DNA from: Shimazuella soli
GTDB taxonomy: Bacteria; Bacillota; Bacilli; Thermoactinomycetales; Thermoactinomycetaceae
Direction: 5' to 3'
Assembly (NCBI RefSeq): GCF_022511585.1
Contig: NZ_JAKWBN010000001.1
Location: 358,269-422,268 of the forward strand
Length of the DNA stretch: 64,000 bases
Shown: positions 24,900-33,812 of the stretch, piece after piece
How the letters are laid out: every line of letters starts with the position of its first letter
How positions within the stretch are numbered: the stretch's first letter is position 1
Notes under the pieces: generated by a model
The model's database searches: none
Told to the model about the DNA's origin: nothing
Seen by the model: only the letters and a program-made list of their open reading frames with translations
Program-made: the position numbers and the translations under genes

Positions 24900-25754
24900 T
24901 TATTTCAACATTGGTTTTAGATCGTAAATAATCAAGGTTAAATCTTCTGCACATTGCTGATACATTTGTTTCGCTGTTGTATCATTGGTTTCCAGCGAAA
25001 AGCTTTCACAATCTGCTTTTGCTTTTTCTAAAGTAGTGAGCAATAATTGCCGTGTAGAGGCTTGTGGAATTTGAATGACATCATCAAATAAATCAAGGTA
25101 TAAGTCACCCAATGTATCAATTTGAGCAATGAATACATTGTCAACAGATACTCCGATTTTATCTAGTTCGGTATGGAGCCACCCTCGATTCAAGCCCATA
25201 GTAGTTAAAGCCTCATCCATAATGGTTCCATCTAAAATTACAGTCTGAACCCCTGTACTTGGAGACACTTCAATACCTACATCTTTAGGGGTTATAGGTT
25301 GACGATTTGTTTTTAATAAAGCATTTATTTCTCCATTTGATTCCATAACCGCAAATTCTACATCCGATACGCTGAATATTTGCTTACTCCTCAATTGTTG
25401 TAATAAATCTTCAGGTGAGTATCGAAGTTTCATTAATTGATCTTCCATTATTTTTCCATCTTTCATCACAACAGCTTCTCGTCCGTGAATGAAATCTCGT
25501 ACCCATTTGCTTTTTAAGGATAGAAAACTAAGGCCAATCCCTAGTAACCCCCAAGTTAGCAATGCAATTGAGCCTATTACGATAGGAACGAGATTTAAGG
25601 ATATTGCAGCTGCAATAACTCCTATTGTCATCGCGAACACAATATCAAAGTAAGTCATCCTTGAAGCAACTTTTCTCCCAAGCACTCTTGTTAGAACAAG
25701 GACAAGCAAAAGAAAGACGATAGAACGAATAATAATCTGAAGCCAATCTGGCAC
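24900..25754 (-). CDS. 2Duf-like protein: DUF421 fused to DUF1657
   Basis: 284 aa, GTG start after AAAGGAG. Residues 10-225 are DUF421 (three helices, RVLGRKVASRMTYFDIVFAM, then AVVMKDGKIMEDQL and VSDVEFAVMESNG). Residues about 232-283 are a DUF1657 domain (RQLLLTTLEKAKADCESFSL). This two-domain form is that of 2Duf. From the literature as I recall it, that gene of the transferable spoVA operon raises wet-heat resistance of Bacillus spores. The operon order around it (DUF1657, 2Duf, SpoVAC, AD, AEb, DUF421) fits the same type. Expected in the forespore and then the spore inner membrane. Confidence 0.88.
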   Translation of the reverse strand: MPDWLQIIIRSIVFLLLVLVLTRVLGRKVASRMTYFDIVFAMTIGVIAAAISLNLVPIVIGSIALLTWGLLGIGLSFLSLKSKWVRDFIHGREAVVMKDGKIMEDQLMKLRYSPEDLLQQLRSKQIFSVSDVEFAVMESNGEINALLKTNRQPITPKDVGIEVSPSTGVQTVILDGTIMDEALTTMGLNRGWLHTELDKIGVSVDNVFIAQIDTLGDLYLDLFDDVIQIPQASTRQLLLTTLEKAKADCESFSLETNDTTAKQMYQQCAEDLTLIIYDLKPMLK

Positions 25755-25773
25755 TTTCGTATCTCCTTTCTAG

Positions 25774-25980
25774 CTAAAATCCTTTGTAATTTGGTTCTTC
25801 GAACTCCATTTTTTGAACGCGTTTCTTCAATCGATTGATCACAACATCTAATTTTTGTGCATTATAACGAAGGGACTGAGCAGCTTCTGCCTTTTGAGTG
25901 ATCTGTTCCAGTGTCTCCATAGTTGACTTTGCTCCTTCTAAACTGACCAATGTCTGTTTTACTTTTGCGTATGTAGTCAT
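25774..25980 (-). CDS. DUF1657 small protein, first gene of the SpoVA-type operon
   Basis: 68 aa helical protein (MTTYAKVKQTLVSLEGAKST, ending EFEEPNYKGF). ATG at 25980 has AAGGAG 7 nt upstream. It leads the six-gene minus-strand operon. A forespore sigma-G promoter is expected upstream but I could not identify one convincingly in 25981-26200. Confidence 0.85.
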   Translation of the reverse strand: MTTYAKVKQTLVSLEGAKSTMETLEQITQKAEAAQSLRYNAQKLDVVINRLKKRVQKMEFEEPNYKGF

Positions 25981-26239
25981 TTGTCTCTCCTTGCCCAAAC
26001 CTCGTTTTTGTCAATTATTTCCTATGGGATAAGTTTTAAACAAACAGGTGTTAGATTGATCTTGAAACAGACTAGTGGTTATATCGGAAATACAGAAGTG
26101 ATATGGAAATGTTTTTGTTTGAGGGGACGAATACAATATAAAATACCAAAAGCAGTTTGATATTTCGCTTTCACAAGTTGAGTAGTTAAAAGAAGTTTTT
26201 ATAAGAAGGAGATTAGGTAATCAAAAAATGAATGTATTA

Positions 26240-27340
26240 TCATTTATGATTTATAGAACACTTCTTTTTACAGATTGTAATTAAGAACAATGCAGTTGGA
26301 ACCAGAATAATGAAACATGCACCAATATAACCAAACAGATTACCAAAATGAAATAAATCATTTATGTTTTTTGGAGACATCGTAATAAGATAAATAATCG
26401 GTGCAGTGAAATAAATAATAGAAACCATTTCTATATTCGCTAGTTGACTAAAACCAATTACTGCAAAAAAATAGCTAACGATAAAGGAAGTAAAGATTTT
26501 CAAAATCCAAATGGCAAGCATGAAGGTTTCAAATCGTTCAAATAAAATACCAGTGTATTCAAACTGACGAAACACTTCAATAACAGGCCATGTTTTAATA
26601 ACAGTTCCTTCTACGCCTAGACTTCCAATAGTCAAAAGAAAGGTTGTAACATAAAAAAATAAAGGTATGACAATACCTATGATGGATACTTTGACGGCTT
26701 TTTGCGGCTCCTTCAAAAAGGAAAAGAGAACAAGCATGGATTCCATTCCTGTTAAAGGGAATAGAGTGACTTTCATTCCTTCCATTACAGGTATTAATCC
26801 AGATCCCATTACAGGGCGTAAGTTATTCATTTCAAAGGTTTTAAAACTAAGCAGAAAAACCAAGACAAAAATGAAGATCGTCGGAGGTAATAAAATTTCA
26901 AAAAGACGGACAATAGGGTTGATCCCTCCTACTATTAGATAGACTCCAAGGCAAATAAAGGGTATTGCAATTGCCGCCGAAGGAGTTGTAGGAAGTAAAT
27001 AAAGTTTAGTTAATTCGGTCATTCCGCGGACCTCATACGCACACCAAGATAAAAAATACAGAGAAAAACAGATACTAAGCAGCTTCCCCAGCCATTTCCC
27101 AATAATCTCTTGACTAAACTGATAAATTGATTTTTGAGGAAATCGTTGACAAAGCTTTACGATAATAATGGCAAATAAGATATGAATCAGTTCTGAGATC
27201 AGTATCGATATCCAACCATCAGCGTTTCCTGTAGCTTCTGCGAGGTTTCTTGGTAATTGGAGAATGCCAAGAGATAAAGTATAGGAGACAATAACGGCAA
27301 TAGCTTGTGGAGTAGTAATTTGGTCTTTCCGATTGAACAT
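26240..27340 (-). CDS. spore germination permease, GerAB/GerKB family
   Basis: 366 aa with about ten membrane helices, an amino-acid-permease fold. It starts with ITTPQAIAVIVSYTLSLGIL, and has ILISELIHILFAIIIVKLCQ and FPLTGMESMLVLFSFLKEPQ. GerAB proteins are the membrane, ligand-sensing subunit of nutrient germinant receptors. The A and C subunits normally encoded next to it are absent here, so it is an orphan, close to the SpoVA-type operon as in some transferable spore modules. Confidence 0.9.
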   Translation of the reverse strand: MFNRKDQITTPQAIAVIVSYTLSLGILQLPRNLAEATGNADGWISILISELIHILFAIIIVKLCQRFPQKSIYQFSQEIIGKWLGKLLSICFSLYFLSWCAYEVRGMTELTKLYLLPTTPSAAIAIPFICLGVYLIVGGINPIVRLFEILLPPTIFIFVLVFLLSFKTFEMNNLRPVMGSGLIPVMEGMKVTLFPLTGMESMLVLFSFLKEPQKAVKVSIIGIVIPLFFYVTTFLLTIGSLGVEGTVIKTWPVIEVFRQFEYTGILFERFETFMLAIWILKIFTSFIVSYFFAVIGFSQLANIEMVSIIYFTAPIIYLITMSPKNINDLFHFGNLFGYIGACFIILVPTALFLITICKKKCSINHK

Positions 27341-27465
27341 TGTCTCTACCTCTTTGTCCTAGGAAATTTCGGTAAACATTGGTATTCAGTTTTTCCTCAG
27401 CTAAGGTTTAATATGTGAGAAATCTATTGTTGCAGGCAGAGAAAATTTTTTAAAAGGAAAAAAAT

Positions 27466-27510
27466 AAGAACAACCAGAGGGGATAACATGTTATCTCTCT
27501 TTTTGTTCTT
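27466..27510 (-). terminator. terminator after the PadR gene
   Basis: AAGAACAA and TTGTTCTT enclose an inner GGATAACATGTTATC stem. T/A runs suit both strands. Confidence 0.55.
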
Positions 27511-27519
27511 CATAACAGT

Positions 27520-28026
27520 TCATATTTTTGATAGTAAATTATCAATCCATTTTATTTCTTGCTGCAACCGAATAGTAGAAAACTGGATTACTTCATAAGT
27601 ATATATGTTTTTTTCGATTGGATAATCAGCAGGGGATCTTTTGGCTAATAGGCTTGTTAGGTATGATTTTCTCATGTTTAAAATATGAAAACGATCCACT
27701 CTTTCAATACGGTCAAATAAAGCAACTCTTATTAAGAACTCTATGTCATTTTTGGCATTTTTAGGGTGGAAATCTTTGATGATATCACAGAGCAATATTC
27801 TACCCATGTCTGTTATATAATAAACATGTCGATTGGGTTTTCCGGCTTGTTCATCTGTTTTTTTGAAGATAGCTCCTTTTTCTTCAAATCGACGTAAAGA
27901 TGGGTACAACAAATTATGATTAACATCCACTAAATCGCCAAGCTGATTTTGGATATTTTTTTTGATCTCGTAGCCATATTTAGGGGAAAGTTCAATTTGA
28001 TATAATACTAATAAATCGATATACAT
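27520..28026 (-). CDS. PadR-family transcriptional regulator
   Basis: 168 aa. The N-terminal winged helix has SPKYGYEIKKNIQNQLGDLV and LYPSLRRFEEKGAIFKK, with YYITDMGRILL in the wing. The C-terminal PadR_C-like helices serve dimerisation. It starts at ATG with AAGGAT upstream and is divergent from the MscS gene, about 200 bp away. Likely represses itself and perhaps a neighbour; ligand unknown. Confidence 0.82.
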   Translation of the reverse strand: MYIDLLVLYQIELSPKYGYEIKKNIQNQLGDLVDVNHNLLYPSLRRFEEKGAIFKKTDEQAGKPNRHVYYITDMGRILLCDIIKDFHPKNAKNDIEFLIRVALFDRIERVDRFHILNMRKSYLTSLLAKRSPADYPIEKNIYTYEVIQFSTIRLQQEIKWIDNLLSKI

Positions 28027-28224
28027 ATTTATCCTTCACTTTACTTTTGCTTTTTGAACTGTTTTCATCATAACAAGTTGGATAAATGAGATCAATGAAT
28101 GTGTTTTCCTTTTTACACTTTTTATAAGAAGAATAGATAAGTATTTTATTAGTCTATTCGTCCTTGGTGTAAATCTATATAATGATAATAGTTTTATTCT
28201 ATAAAGTCGGAGGTCCATTTTTCC

Positions 28225-29121
28225 GTGTTTGAAAAGCAAACAAAGATAGAAATCCATACGGAGTCCTTGATAAACCAAACAAAGTCAATCTGGAGCAATA
28301 TGATAAATCATCCTGTGTCATTTCTTCTTATTCCGCTAGTGAAGACAATTTTGATCGTTTTGTTAACGGTTATGGCTGCTAGATTCATGGATCGATCAAT
28401 GGATTGGCTGTTTCAACAAAGCAGAGTGAAAGGGAACCAATCACATACCTTTCATAAACTAATGAAATCGATAAGCAGGTATGTAATTTATTTCATCTCC
28501 TTTATTACCATTTTAATAAATATGGGATTTGATCCGATGCCTGTTTTTGCCAGCGCAGGAATTTTAGGATTAGCCATCGGTATTGGTGCCCAAAATTTAG
28601 TAAGGGATATAATATCAGGGCTATTTCTTATTTTTGAAGGTCAATTAGAAGTTGGAGATGTAGTTCAAATAAATAATGATATTATTGGTACAGTGGAAGA
28701 GGTAGGTCTTCGTATCATCAAGATTCGTGAATACAATCAAAGACTTCATTATTTACCGAACGGAGAAATCATGCAAGTTACGAATTATAATCGTGAGAAA
28801 ATGAGGGCAATCGTTACCGTAACGGTTCCTTTTGAGATAAATATGAATAGAATAGAGAAAATTTTATCTTACGTTTGTGATGATATTTACGAAAAATATG
28901 CTGCGTGGCTCTTAGAAAAACCAGAGGTAATGGGTATTACGAACATAGATCAATCAGGTGTTCATGTTACGGTTACTGCCTTATGTGTACCAAGAGAATA
29001 TATCAAAGTGGAGCGGCAGATACGGATAGAAGTAATTTTGGCTTTTCAACGCAATGGAGTAGAGATCAGTTATCCAAGCCAATTAATCTTGCAGCCTGCT
29101 CAGTCGGTTTATGATACATAG
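28225..29121 (+). CDS. mechanosensitive ion channel, MscS family (YkuT-like)
   Basis: 298 aa, GTG start with CGGAGG upstream. Three membrane segments lead into the pore helix and beta domain: MPVFASAGILGLAIGIGAQN, LVRDIISGLFLIFEGQLEVG, DVVQINNDIIGTVEEVGL, then YLPNGEIMQVTNYNRE. It would open under membrane tension to release solutes in osmotic downshock. The OpuC uptake system begins nearby, so the region groups osmotic functions. Confidence 0.92.
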   Translation: MFEKQTKIEIHTESLINQTKSIWSNMINHPVSFLLIPLVKTILIVLLTVMAARFMDRSMDWLFQQSRVKGNQSHTFHKLMKSISRYVIYFISFITILINMGFDPMPVFASAGILGLAIGIGAQNLVRDIISGLFLIFEGQLEVGDVVQINNDIIGTVEEVGLRIIKIREYNQRLHYLPNGEIMQVTNYNREKMRAIVTVTVPFEINMNRIEKILSYVCDDIYEKYAAWLLEKPEVMGITNIDQSGVHVTVTALCVPREYIKVERQIRIEVILAFQRNGVEISYPSQLILQPAQSVYDT

Positions 29122-29173
29122 TACTACCAGAAATATATGATGCTTTGGTTTTGAATGTATATTAAATAATAAT

Positions 29174-29200
29174 GAAAGACAGCAGTGGCTGCTGTCTTTG
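29174..29200 (+). terminator. terminator of the MscS gene
   Basis: AAAGACAGCAG and CTGCTGTCTTT form a perfect stem with loop TGG. Confidence 0.65.
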
Positions 29201-29277
29201 TCTATCGATTCCATTGAAGTGTTGATCCGCATGGTTAACATTTTATCTGAATTATAGCAACCTATTTTTATCGAGGC

Positions 29278-29311
29278 GGTGACTCTTATGATTAATAAGA
29301 TTAGAGTCACC
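29278..29311 (-). terminator. hairpin downstream of the 47-aa ORF
   Basis: GGTGACTCT pairs with AGAGTCACC; the T tail is poor. Similar GC-rich hairpins without U tracts follow the foreign-looking genes at 46185, 56081 and 58482. Confidence 0.5.
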
Positions 29312-29331
29312 ACCTATACCTTCTTCAGACT

Positions 29332-29475
29332 TCATTCACCATCGTCATTGTTTTGATTCTGCTGCGAGCTTGAAGGAATACCATTGGATGTTTCACCACT
29401 GTTACTCAATCTCATTGCTTCGCTGGGAATCTCTGGCTGGGGCATGGTGTCGTAGTTGAAGGGTTGGGTTGTCAT
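29332..29475 (-). CDS. 47-aa hydrophilic protein, unknown
   Basis: MTTQPFNYDTMPQPEIPSEA at the start, then a Ser/Asn/Gln-rich disordered tail ending NNDDGE. GGAGACAC lies 8 nt before ATG, and a hairpin follows, so expression is plausible. GC is above the neighbours. No Cys, no membrane helix. Could be a precursor peptide or small structural protein; nothing points to one choice. Confidence 0.45.
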   Translation of the reverse strand: MTTQPFNYDTMPQPEIPSEAMRLSNSGETSNGIPSSSQQNQNNDDGE

Positions 29476-29607
29476 GTTGTGTCTCCTCAATCAGGTCTTT
29501 TTGTCACCTGAGTTTTTTGGATACAATAAAAATATATCATTGTTAACAGAATAGTTTCAATATGAAGACTGTCTCTGCTTTTGTTATATAATAGGTGTTT
29601 TGATACC

Positions 29608-30234
29608 TTATTCTACGCGTGTTTTCTTCTCTGCTTTTCCCAGCAAATAATCCGCTAATATTGCCAAGATTGCCGTGATAATTGCACTGCTATAAATTTT
29701 GACTGGGTCACGCAAGTTTATCCCCGAATAGATTTCCTTTCCTAATCCTTCTCCACCAATGAAGGGAGCAAGGGTAGCAACTCCGATGGCGATAACTGCT
29801 GCAAGCCGGATGCCAGAAAAGATAAAGGAGAGAGAAAGTGGAATTTGTACCTTACGCAGAATTTGAAACTTAGTCATTCCCACTCCTTTGCCAGCCTCTA
29901 AAATACTCTGATCTACTTCCTTTAGTCCCACATACGTATTGCGAATGATTGGCAAAAGAGAGTACAAAAATAGTGCAATTACTACCGAATAAAATCCAAT
30001 GCCGAATATAACCATCAACATGGCCAGTAATGCAAGGCTAGGAAAGACTTGGATTAAGTTTGCAATGGCTAAGATATATTTTCCTGCTCTTTCATTTTTA
30101 GCAGACAAAATTCCAAGTGGAATGCCGACGATCAATGCTAATAGCAAACCAAACGCCACCATGACAATATGTTGGCCAATAAGCACGAGTAAGTTATCCC
30201 AGTTGTGTTGAAAATAGCGGATTACCATGTCCAT
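29608..30234 (-). CDS. opuCD: glycine betaine/carnitine/choline ABC transporter, permease (OpuCD)
   Basis: 208 aa, five to six membrane helices, with MVAFGLLLALIVGIPLGILS, the EAA loop EAGKGVGMTKFQILRKVQIP and the C-terminal DPVKIYSSAIITAILAILAD. Second permease of the OpuC heterodimer. ATG with GAGGTGAG upstream, 11 nt after the opuCC stop. Confidence 0.9.
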   Translation of the reverse strand: MDMVIRYFQHNWDNLLVLIGQHIVMVAFGLLLALIVGIPLGILSAKNERAGKYILAIANLIQVFPSLALLAMLMVIFGIGFYSVVIALFLYSLLPIIRNTYVGLKEVDQSILEAGKGVGMTKFQILRKVQIPLSLSFIFSGIRLAAVIAIGVATLAPFIGGEGLGKEIYSGINLRDPVKIYSSAIITAILAILADYLLGKAEKKTRVE

Positions 30235-30245
30235 TTTCTCTCACC

Positions 30246-31136
30246 TCACTTCTTGAGTAGTCCTTGTTGCTGCAAAAATTCTTTTGCTACTTGCTCCGGT
30301 TCTTGCATATCAATGTCTACTTTTGCATTTAGGGTGCGAATCGTATTGATATTTATCTTCCCGCTTAATTTTTGGAGAGCTTTGTCTATGTTAGGGTATT
30401 TTTTCAGCGTGTCTTCTAAGACAACAGTAGATGCATCATAAGGTGGAAAAAAGTGTCGATCGTCTTCTAAAGTCACAAGATGATATTGTTTAATCCTAGC
30501 ATCAGAGGAATAGGCCAAGACGATATCCATTTGCTTGCTTGCGACTGCTTTGTATACTAAGTTAATTTCCATTGGAAATACATTTTTAAAGGATAAGCCA
30601 TATGTTTTGACAAATGGTTTGTACCCGTCATTGTCTCTTTCCATCCAAGAAGTGTCTACACCAAGACGCATATTTTTGGATACCTTTTTTAGATCAGAAA
30701 TCTTTTTTAAGTGATATTTATCTGCTACTTCTTTGGTTACGGTAAAAGCATATGTGTTTTCAAACCCGAGAGGATTATACCATTTAAAATGATAGTATTT
30801 GGAAAAGCCACGTTGAGCTTGAGCCAGTACTTTTTGTTTATCCTTTGTCTGCTGGATAGGAAACCAGTTATTAAAGATCTCACCTGTATAGAGGGTGCCT
30901 AATTGAATTTCATTTTCTCGCAATGCATTGACAATAAAAGGGCTGGAAGAAAGATCTGTCTTTACATCGACATTTACATTGGAATTTTGTTCGATTAAGT
31001 ATTTGTACATATACCCTAATATTTTAGTCTCTGTAAAGGTTTGCGTTCCTACGGTGATGGTGTCTTTTGAAGAGCATCCAGCTAGCAAGATCATAAATGA
31101 TAGTGCGATAGGAAGTAATGCTTTTTGTAGTTTCAT
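30246..31136 (-). CDS. opuCC: osmoprotectant-binding lipoprotein (OpuCC)
   Basis: 296 aa. Signal peptide with lipobox LAGC (Cys about residue 21), then TITVGTQTFTETKILGYMYK, the OpuAC-type substrate-binding fold. It delivers quaternary ammonium osmolytes such as glycine betaine, carnitine or choline to the permeases. Anchored at the outer face of the membrane. Confidence 0.9.
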   Translation of the reverse strand: MKLQKALLPIALSFMILLAGCSSKDTITVGTQTFTETKILGYMYKYLIEQNSNVNVDVKTDLSSSPFIVNALRENEIQLGTLYTGEIFNNWFPIQQTKDKQKVLAQAQRGFSKYYHFKWYNPLGFENTYAFTVTKEVADKYHLKKISDLKKVSKNMRLGVDTSWMERDNDGYKPFVKTYGLSFKNVFPMEINLVYKAVASKQMDIVLAYSSDARIKQYHLVTLEDDRHFFPPYDASTVVLEDTLKKYPNIDKALQKLSGKININTIRTLNAKVDIDMQEPEQVAKEFLQQQGLLKK

Positions 31137-31184
31137 ATGTATACAACAGTATCCTGTTGGACTACCTCCTGTTCTGCTGAGAAC

Positions 31185-31838
31185 CTATGCTGATTGTTCC
31201 CGGCTTGTAGTTTGTTTGGTTAAAAATTTCTCCAAGAGTCCAAGGAGAAAGTCGATTACAATTGCTAAAATCATGGTAGTAATAGAAGAAGCAAAGATGA
31301 GTGGTTTATCATAAACACTCAATCCTCCATAAATTAATTCACCAAGTCCGCCAGCACCAATCAATGTGGCTAAAGTTGCCCAGCTGATAATATAGATGGT
31401 GGTTAAGCGAATTCCCGACATCAAGTAGGGAATAGCCAGTGGCAATTCGATCCGGAATAATCGTTGCCTTCCATCGTAACCCATGCCTCTTGCAGCTTCG
31501 ATGATACTTTCATCGATGGATTCAAACCCTGAATAGGTATTGCGTAAAATAGGAAGCAAGGAGTACAAGAAAAGTGCAACGATAGCTGGAAATTTTCCGA
31601 TTCCTATCAGAGGGATCAATATTGCTAATAACGCTAAGCTAGGTATCGTTTGAAAAACGTTTGTGATGGAAAATGCAATGGTTCTAAGCCATGTATGTTT
31701 TGTTTTCACTAAGTAAATTCCTAAAGGTACAGCGACGATAATTCCAAGTAATAGAGCTGTTCCAGAAATAATGAGATGCTGGATCATGGCGCTGAACAAA
31801 TCACTTCCACGGGTAGCAAATATTTTTATATATTCCAT
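31185..31838 (-). CDS. opuCB: glycine betaine/carnitine/choline ABC transporter, permease (OpuCB)
   Basis: 217 aa, about six helices, with IIVAVPLGIYLVKTKHTWLR, FQTIPSLALLAILIPLIGIG and the EAA loop EAARGMGYDGRQRLFRIELP. It directly abuts the opuCA stop and pairs with OpuCD. Confidence 0.9.
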   Translation of the reverse strand: MEYIKIFATRGSDLFSAMIQHLIISGTALLLGIIVAVPLGIYLVKTKHTWLRTIAFSITNVFQTIPSLALLAILIPLIGIGKFPAIVALFLYSLLPILRNTYSGFESIDESIIEAARGMGYDGRQRLFRIELPLAIPYLMSGIRLTTIYIISWATLATLIGAGGLGELIYGGLSVYDKPLIFASSITTMILAIVIDFLLGLLEKFLTKQTTSREQSA

Positions 31839-32975
31839 TTATGACCCTTCATTTCCATTTGTAGAATAAATATCGGAAAGGTGACCGACAATGGAACCTC
31901 TCGTGACCAATCCAATTAAAGTCTGGTCTTTTTTTACGACTGGCACATAAGGCAGTTTGTGTTCATCCATCAAATCGATTGTCTGGTTGAGCAGGGTGTC
32001 AGGAGAAATGACATGTTCAAAAGTATGCATAATATCCCCTACACGTTTGCTTTCATCACGGAATTGTTGAATCACATCATAAATTGTGATGTAACCTTGA
32101 AGCCGATCATTTGCATCGACAACGATCAAAGAATCCACTTGTTTGCGTTCCATGATTTTGATAGATTCCGCAAGCCCTTTTGAGGGGAGGATGGTAACGG
32201 GTTTACGAGTCATGACTTCTTCTGATTCGGGAATTGCTTCAAATTGTGCCAGTCTTTTTTTACCGATAAAGTTTTTCACAAAGTCATTGGCTGGTCGGCG
32301 TAATATTTCCTCTGGAGTTCCTTCTTGCAAAATTTTTCCGCCTCGCATAAGGACGATTTTATCTGCAATCCGAAGTGCTTCATCCATGTCATGAGTAACA
32401 AAAATAATGGTTTTCTTGATATCTTTTTGCAAATGTATCAATTCATCCTGTAATTGTTCTCGACTGATTGGATCAAGTGCACTAAAGGGTTCATCCATTA
32501 AAATAATGGATTGTTCAGCAGCAAAAGCACGGATAACCCCAATACGTTGTTGTTGCCCACCGCTTAACTCCGAAGGGTACCGATTTCGATATGTATTTGG
32601 TGCAAGTCTAACCATCTCCAGAAGTTCATCTACTCGTTTCTGGGTGCGTTCTTCATCCCATTCTAAAAGACGAGGAACTACTGCCACATTGTCTGCGATT
32701 GTCATGTGAGGAAATAATCCAACATGTTGAATTACATATCCAATGCTTCTGCGCAATTTAACAGGACTGATAGTAGAGATATCTGCATCATTGACAAGTA
32801 CTCGTCCTTTTGTTGGATCAATCAATCGATTGATCAGCTTCATAGTAGTAGTCTTTCCACATCCACTTGGGCCGATGAATACAGTTATTTCTCCTTCTTT
32901 GCAATGTAAATTTAAATTTTTTAACACGGTATGGCCATTATGATATTGCTTGTAAACATTTTCAAATTTGATCAT
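31839..32975 (-). CDS. opuCA: osmoprotectant ABC transporter, ATP-binding protein with CBS domains (OpuCA)
   Basis: 378 aa. ATPase with Walker A GPSGCGKTT (about residues 36-44), LSGGQQQRIGV, ILMDEPFSALDP and VTHDMDEA. Two C-terminal CBS motifs follow (about 250-370: QVDSLIVVDANDRLQGYITI, LPYVPVVKKDQTLIGLVTRG). In this family CBS domains sense ionic strength or c-di-AMP. First gene of opuCABCD. No clear sigma-B or sigma-A promoter identified upstream; 33000-33290 contains no gene. Confidence 0.93.
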   Translation of the reverse strand: MIKFENVYKQYHNGHTVLKNLNLHCKEGEITVFIGPSGCGKTTTMKLINRLIDPTKGRVLVNDADISTISPVKLRRSIGYVIQHVGLFPHMTIADNVAVVPRLLEWDEERTQKRVDELLEMVRLAPNTYRNRYPSELSGGQQQRIGVIRAFAAEQSIILMDEPFSALDPISREQLQDELIHLQKDIKKTIIFVTHDMDEALRIADKIVLMRGGKILQEGTPEEILRRPANDFVKNFIGKKRLAQFEAIPESEEVMTRKPVTILPSKGLAESIKIMERKQVDSLIVVDANDRLQGYITIYDVIQQFRDESKRVGDIMHTFEHVISPDTLLNQTIDLMDEHKLPYVPVVKKDQTLIGLVTRGSIVGHLSDIYSTNGNEGS

Positions 32976-33291
32976 TCGTTCTCAACCCGTCCTTACTATT
33001 GTAAAAGTTTCTGTCCGTTATAAAATAAAACGATTCTCTCGATTTTCATTATGCTGTTATTGTGTCCCGAAGAGGATAAAAAGATGAGGGATTGATTTGA
33101 AACATCTGCATAGGAGAGGTGGTATTTCGCAGAACGAATAAAAATCTTTTAAACTAATGGTAAATGTTTTTATATTATTATGCAAATCAGTGACAATTAT
33201 CTATTATTAAGAAATTTACAAACAATTAACATTGTATAGAAGTACGAAGAAAAATATTTTGTTTTTCTATATAATAAAGATAGAGAGAGGG

Positions 33292-33806
33292 ATGAGAAAA
33301 ATATTGATATTTTATTTGGGGTATGTTTTTTAATTGGGATTGTTTTTTGTTTATTCAGTTTCTTTGTTGGGGATTTTTTTGGTGATATATTTCATATTCA
33401 AATCCCATTCTTACAGCCCATATCACTATTTGTAGGGCTAACCATCTTTGGTGGTGCAGGCTTTATTCTCACCAATTGGACATCGCTAAATTTAGAGCAG
33501 ATACTCATTTACTCAGCTGGTTGTGCACTGTTTGGAGTTGCATTTTACTATTATTTGGTGATTCGTCCAGCAGAACGAACTGAGAGCTCTACCGGGTTTA
33601 GTGTACAAGATTTAATAGGGAAACATGGTGAAGTCTGGATTGGGATACCTGTTGATGGATTTGGCGAAGTGCTGATTACCATGGCAGGTGGTAATACAAA
33701 TCATATCGCAGCAAGTATGGATGGCAATCTGATTCCCGAAGGTACCAGAGTGATTGTCCGAAATGTGAAAGATCAAATTATTTATGTAGAGATTTTGGAA
33801 GGATGA
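33292..33806 (+). CDS. NfeD-like membrane protein (YuaF type), start frameshifted or non-ATG
   Basis: The C-terminal OB-fold domain is clear: SVQDLIGKHGEVWIGIPVDG, GNTNHIAASMDG, ending DQIIYVEILEG. The same frame continues upstream through membrane helices (LFGVCFLIGIVFCLFSFFVG, PFLQPISLFVGLTIFGGAGF) to about 33300 without an ATG. ATG at 33292 (MRKI) is one base out of frame. One extra A in the five-A run at 33297-33301 would give MRKNIDILFG and a normal protein of about 171 aa. Otherwise initiation would have to use ATT at 33303. NfeD proteins work with flotillin, encoded 6 nt downstream, in membrane microdomains. Confidence 0.8.
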
Positions 33807-33812
33807 TTCTAT

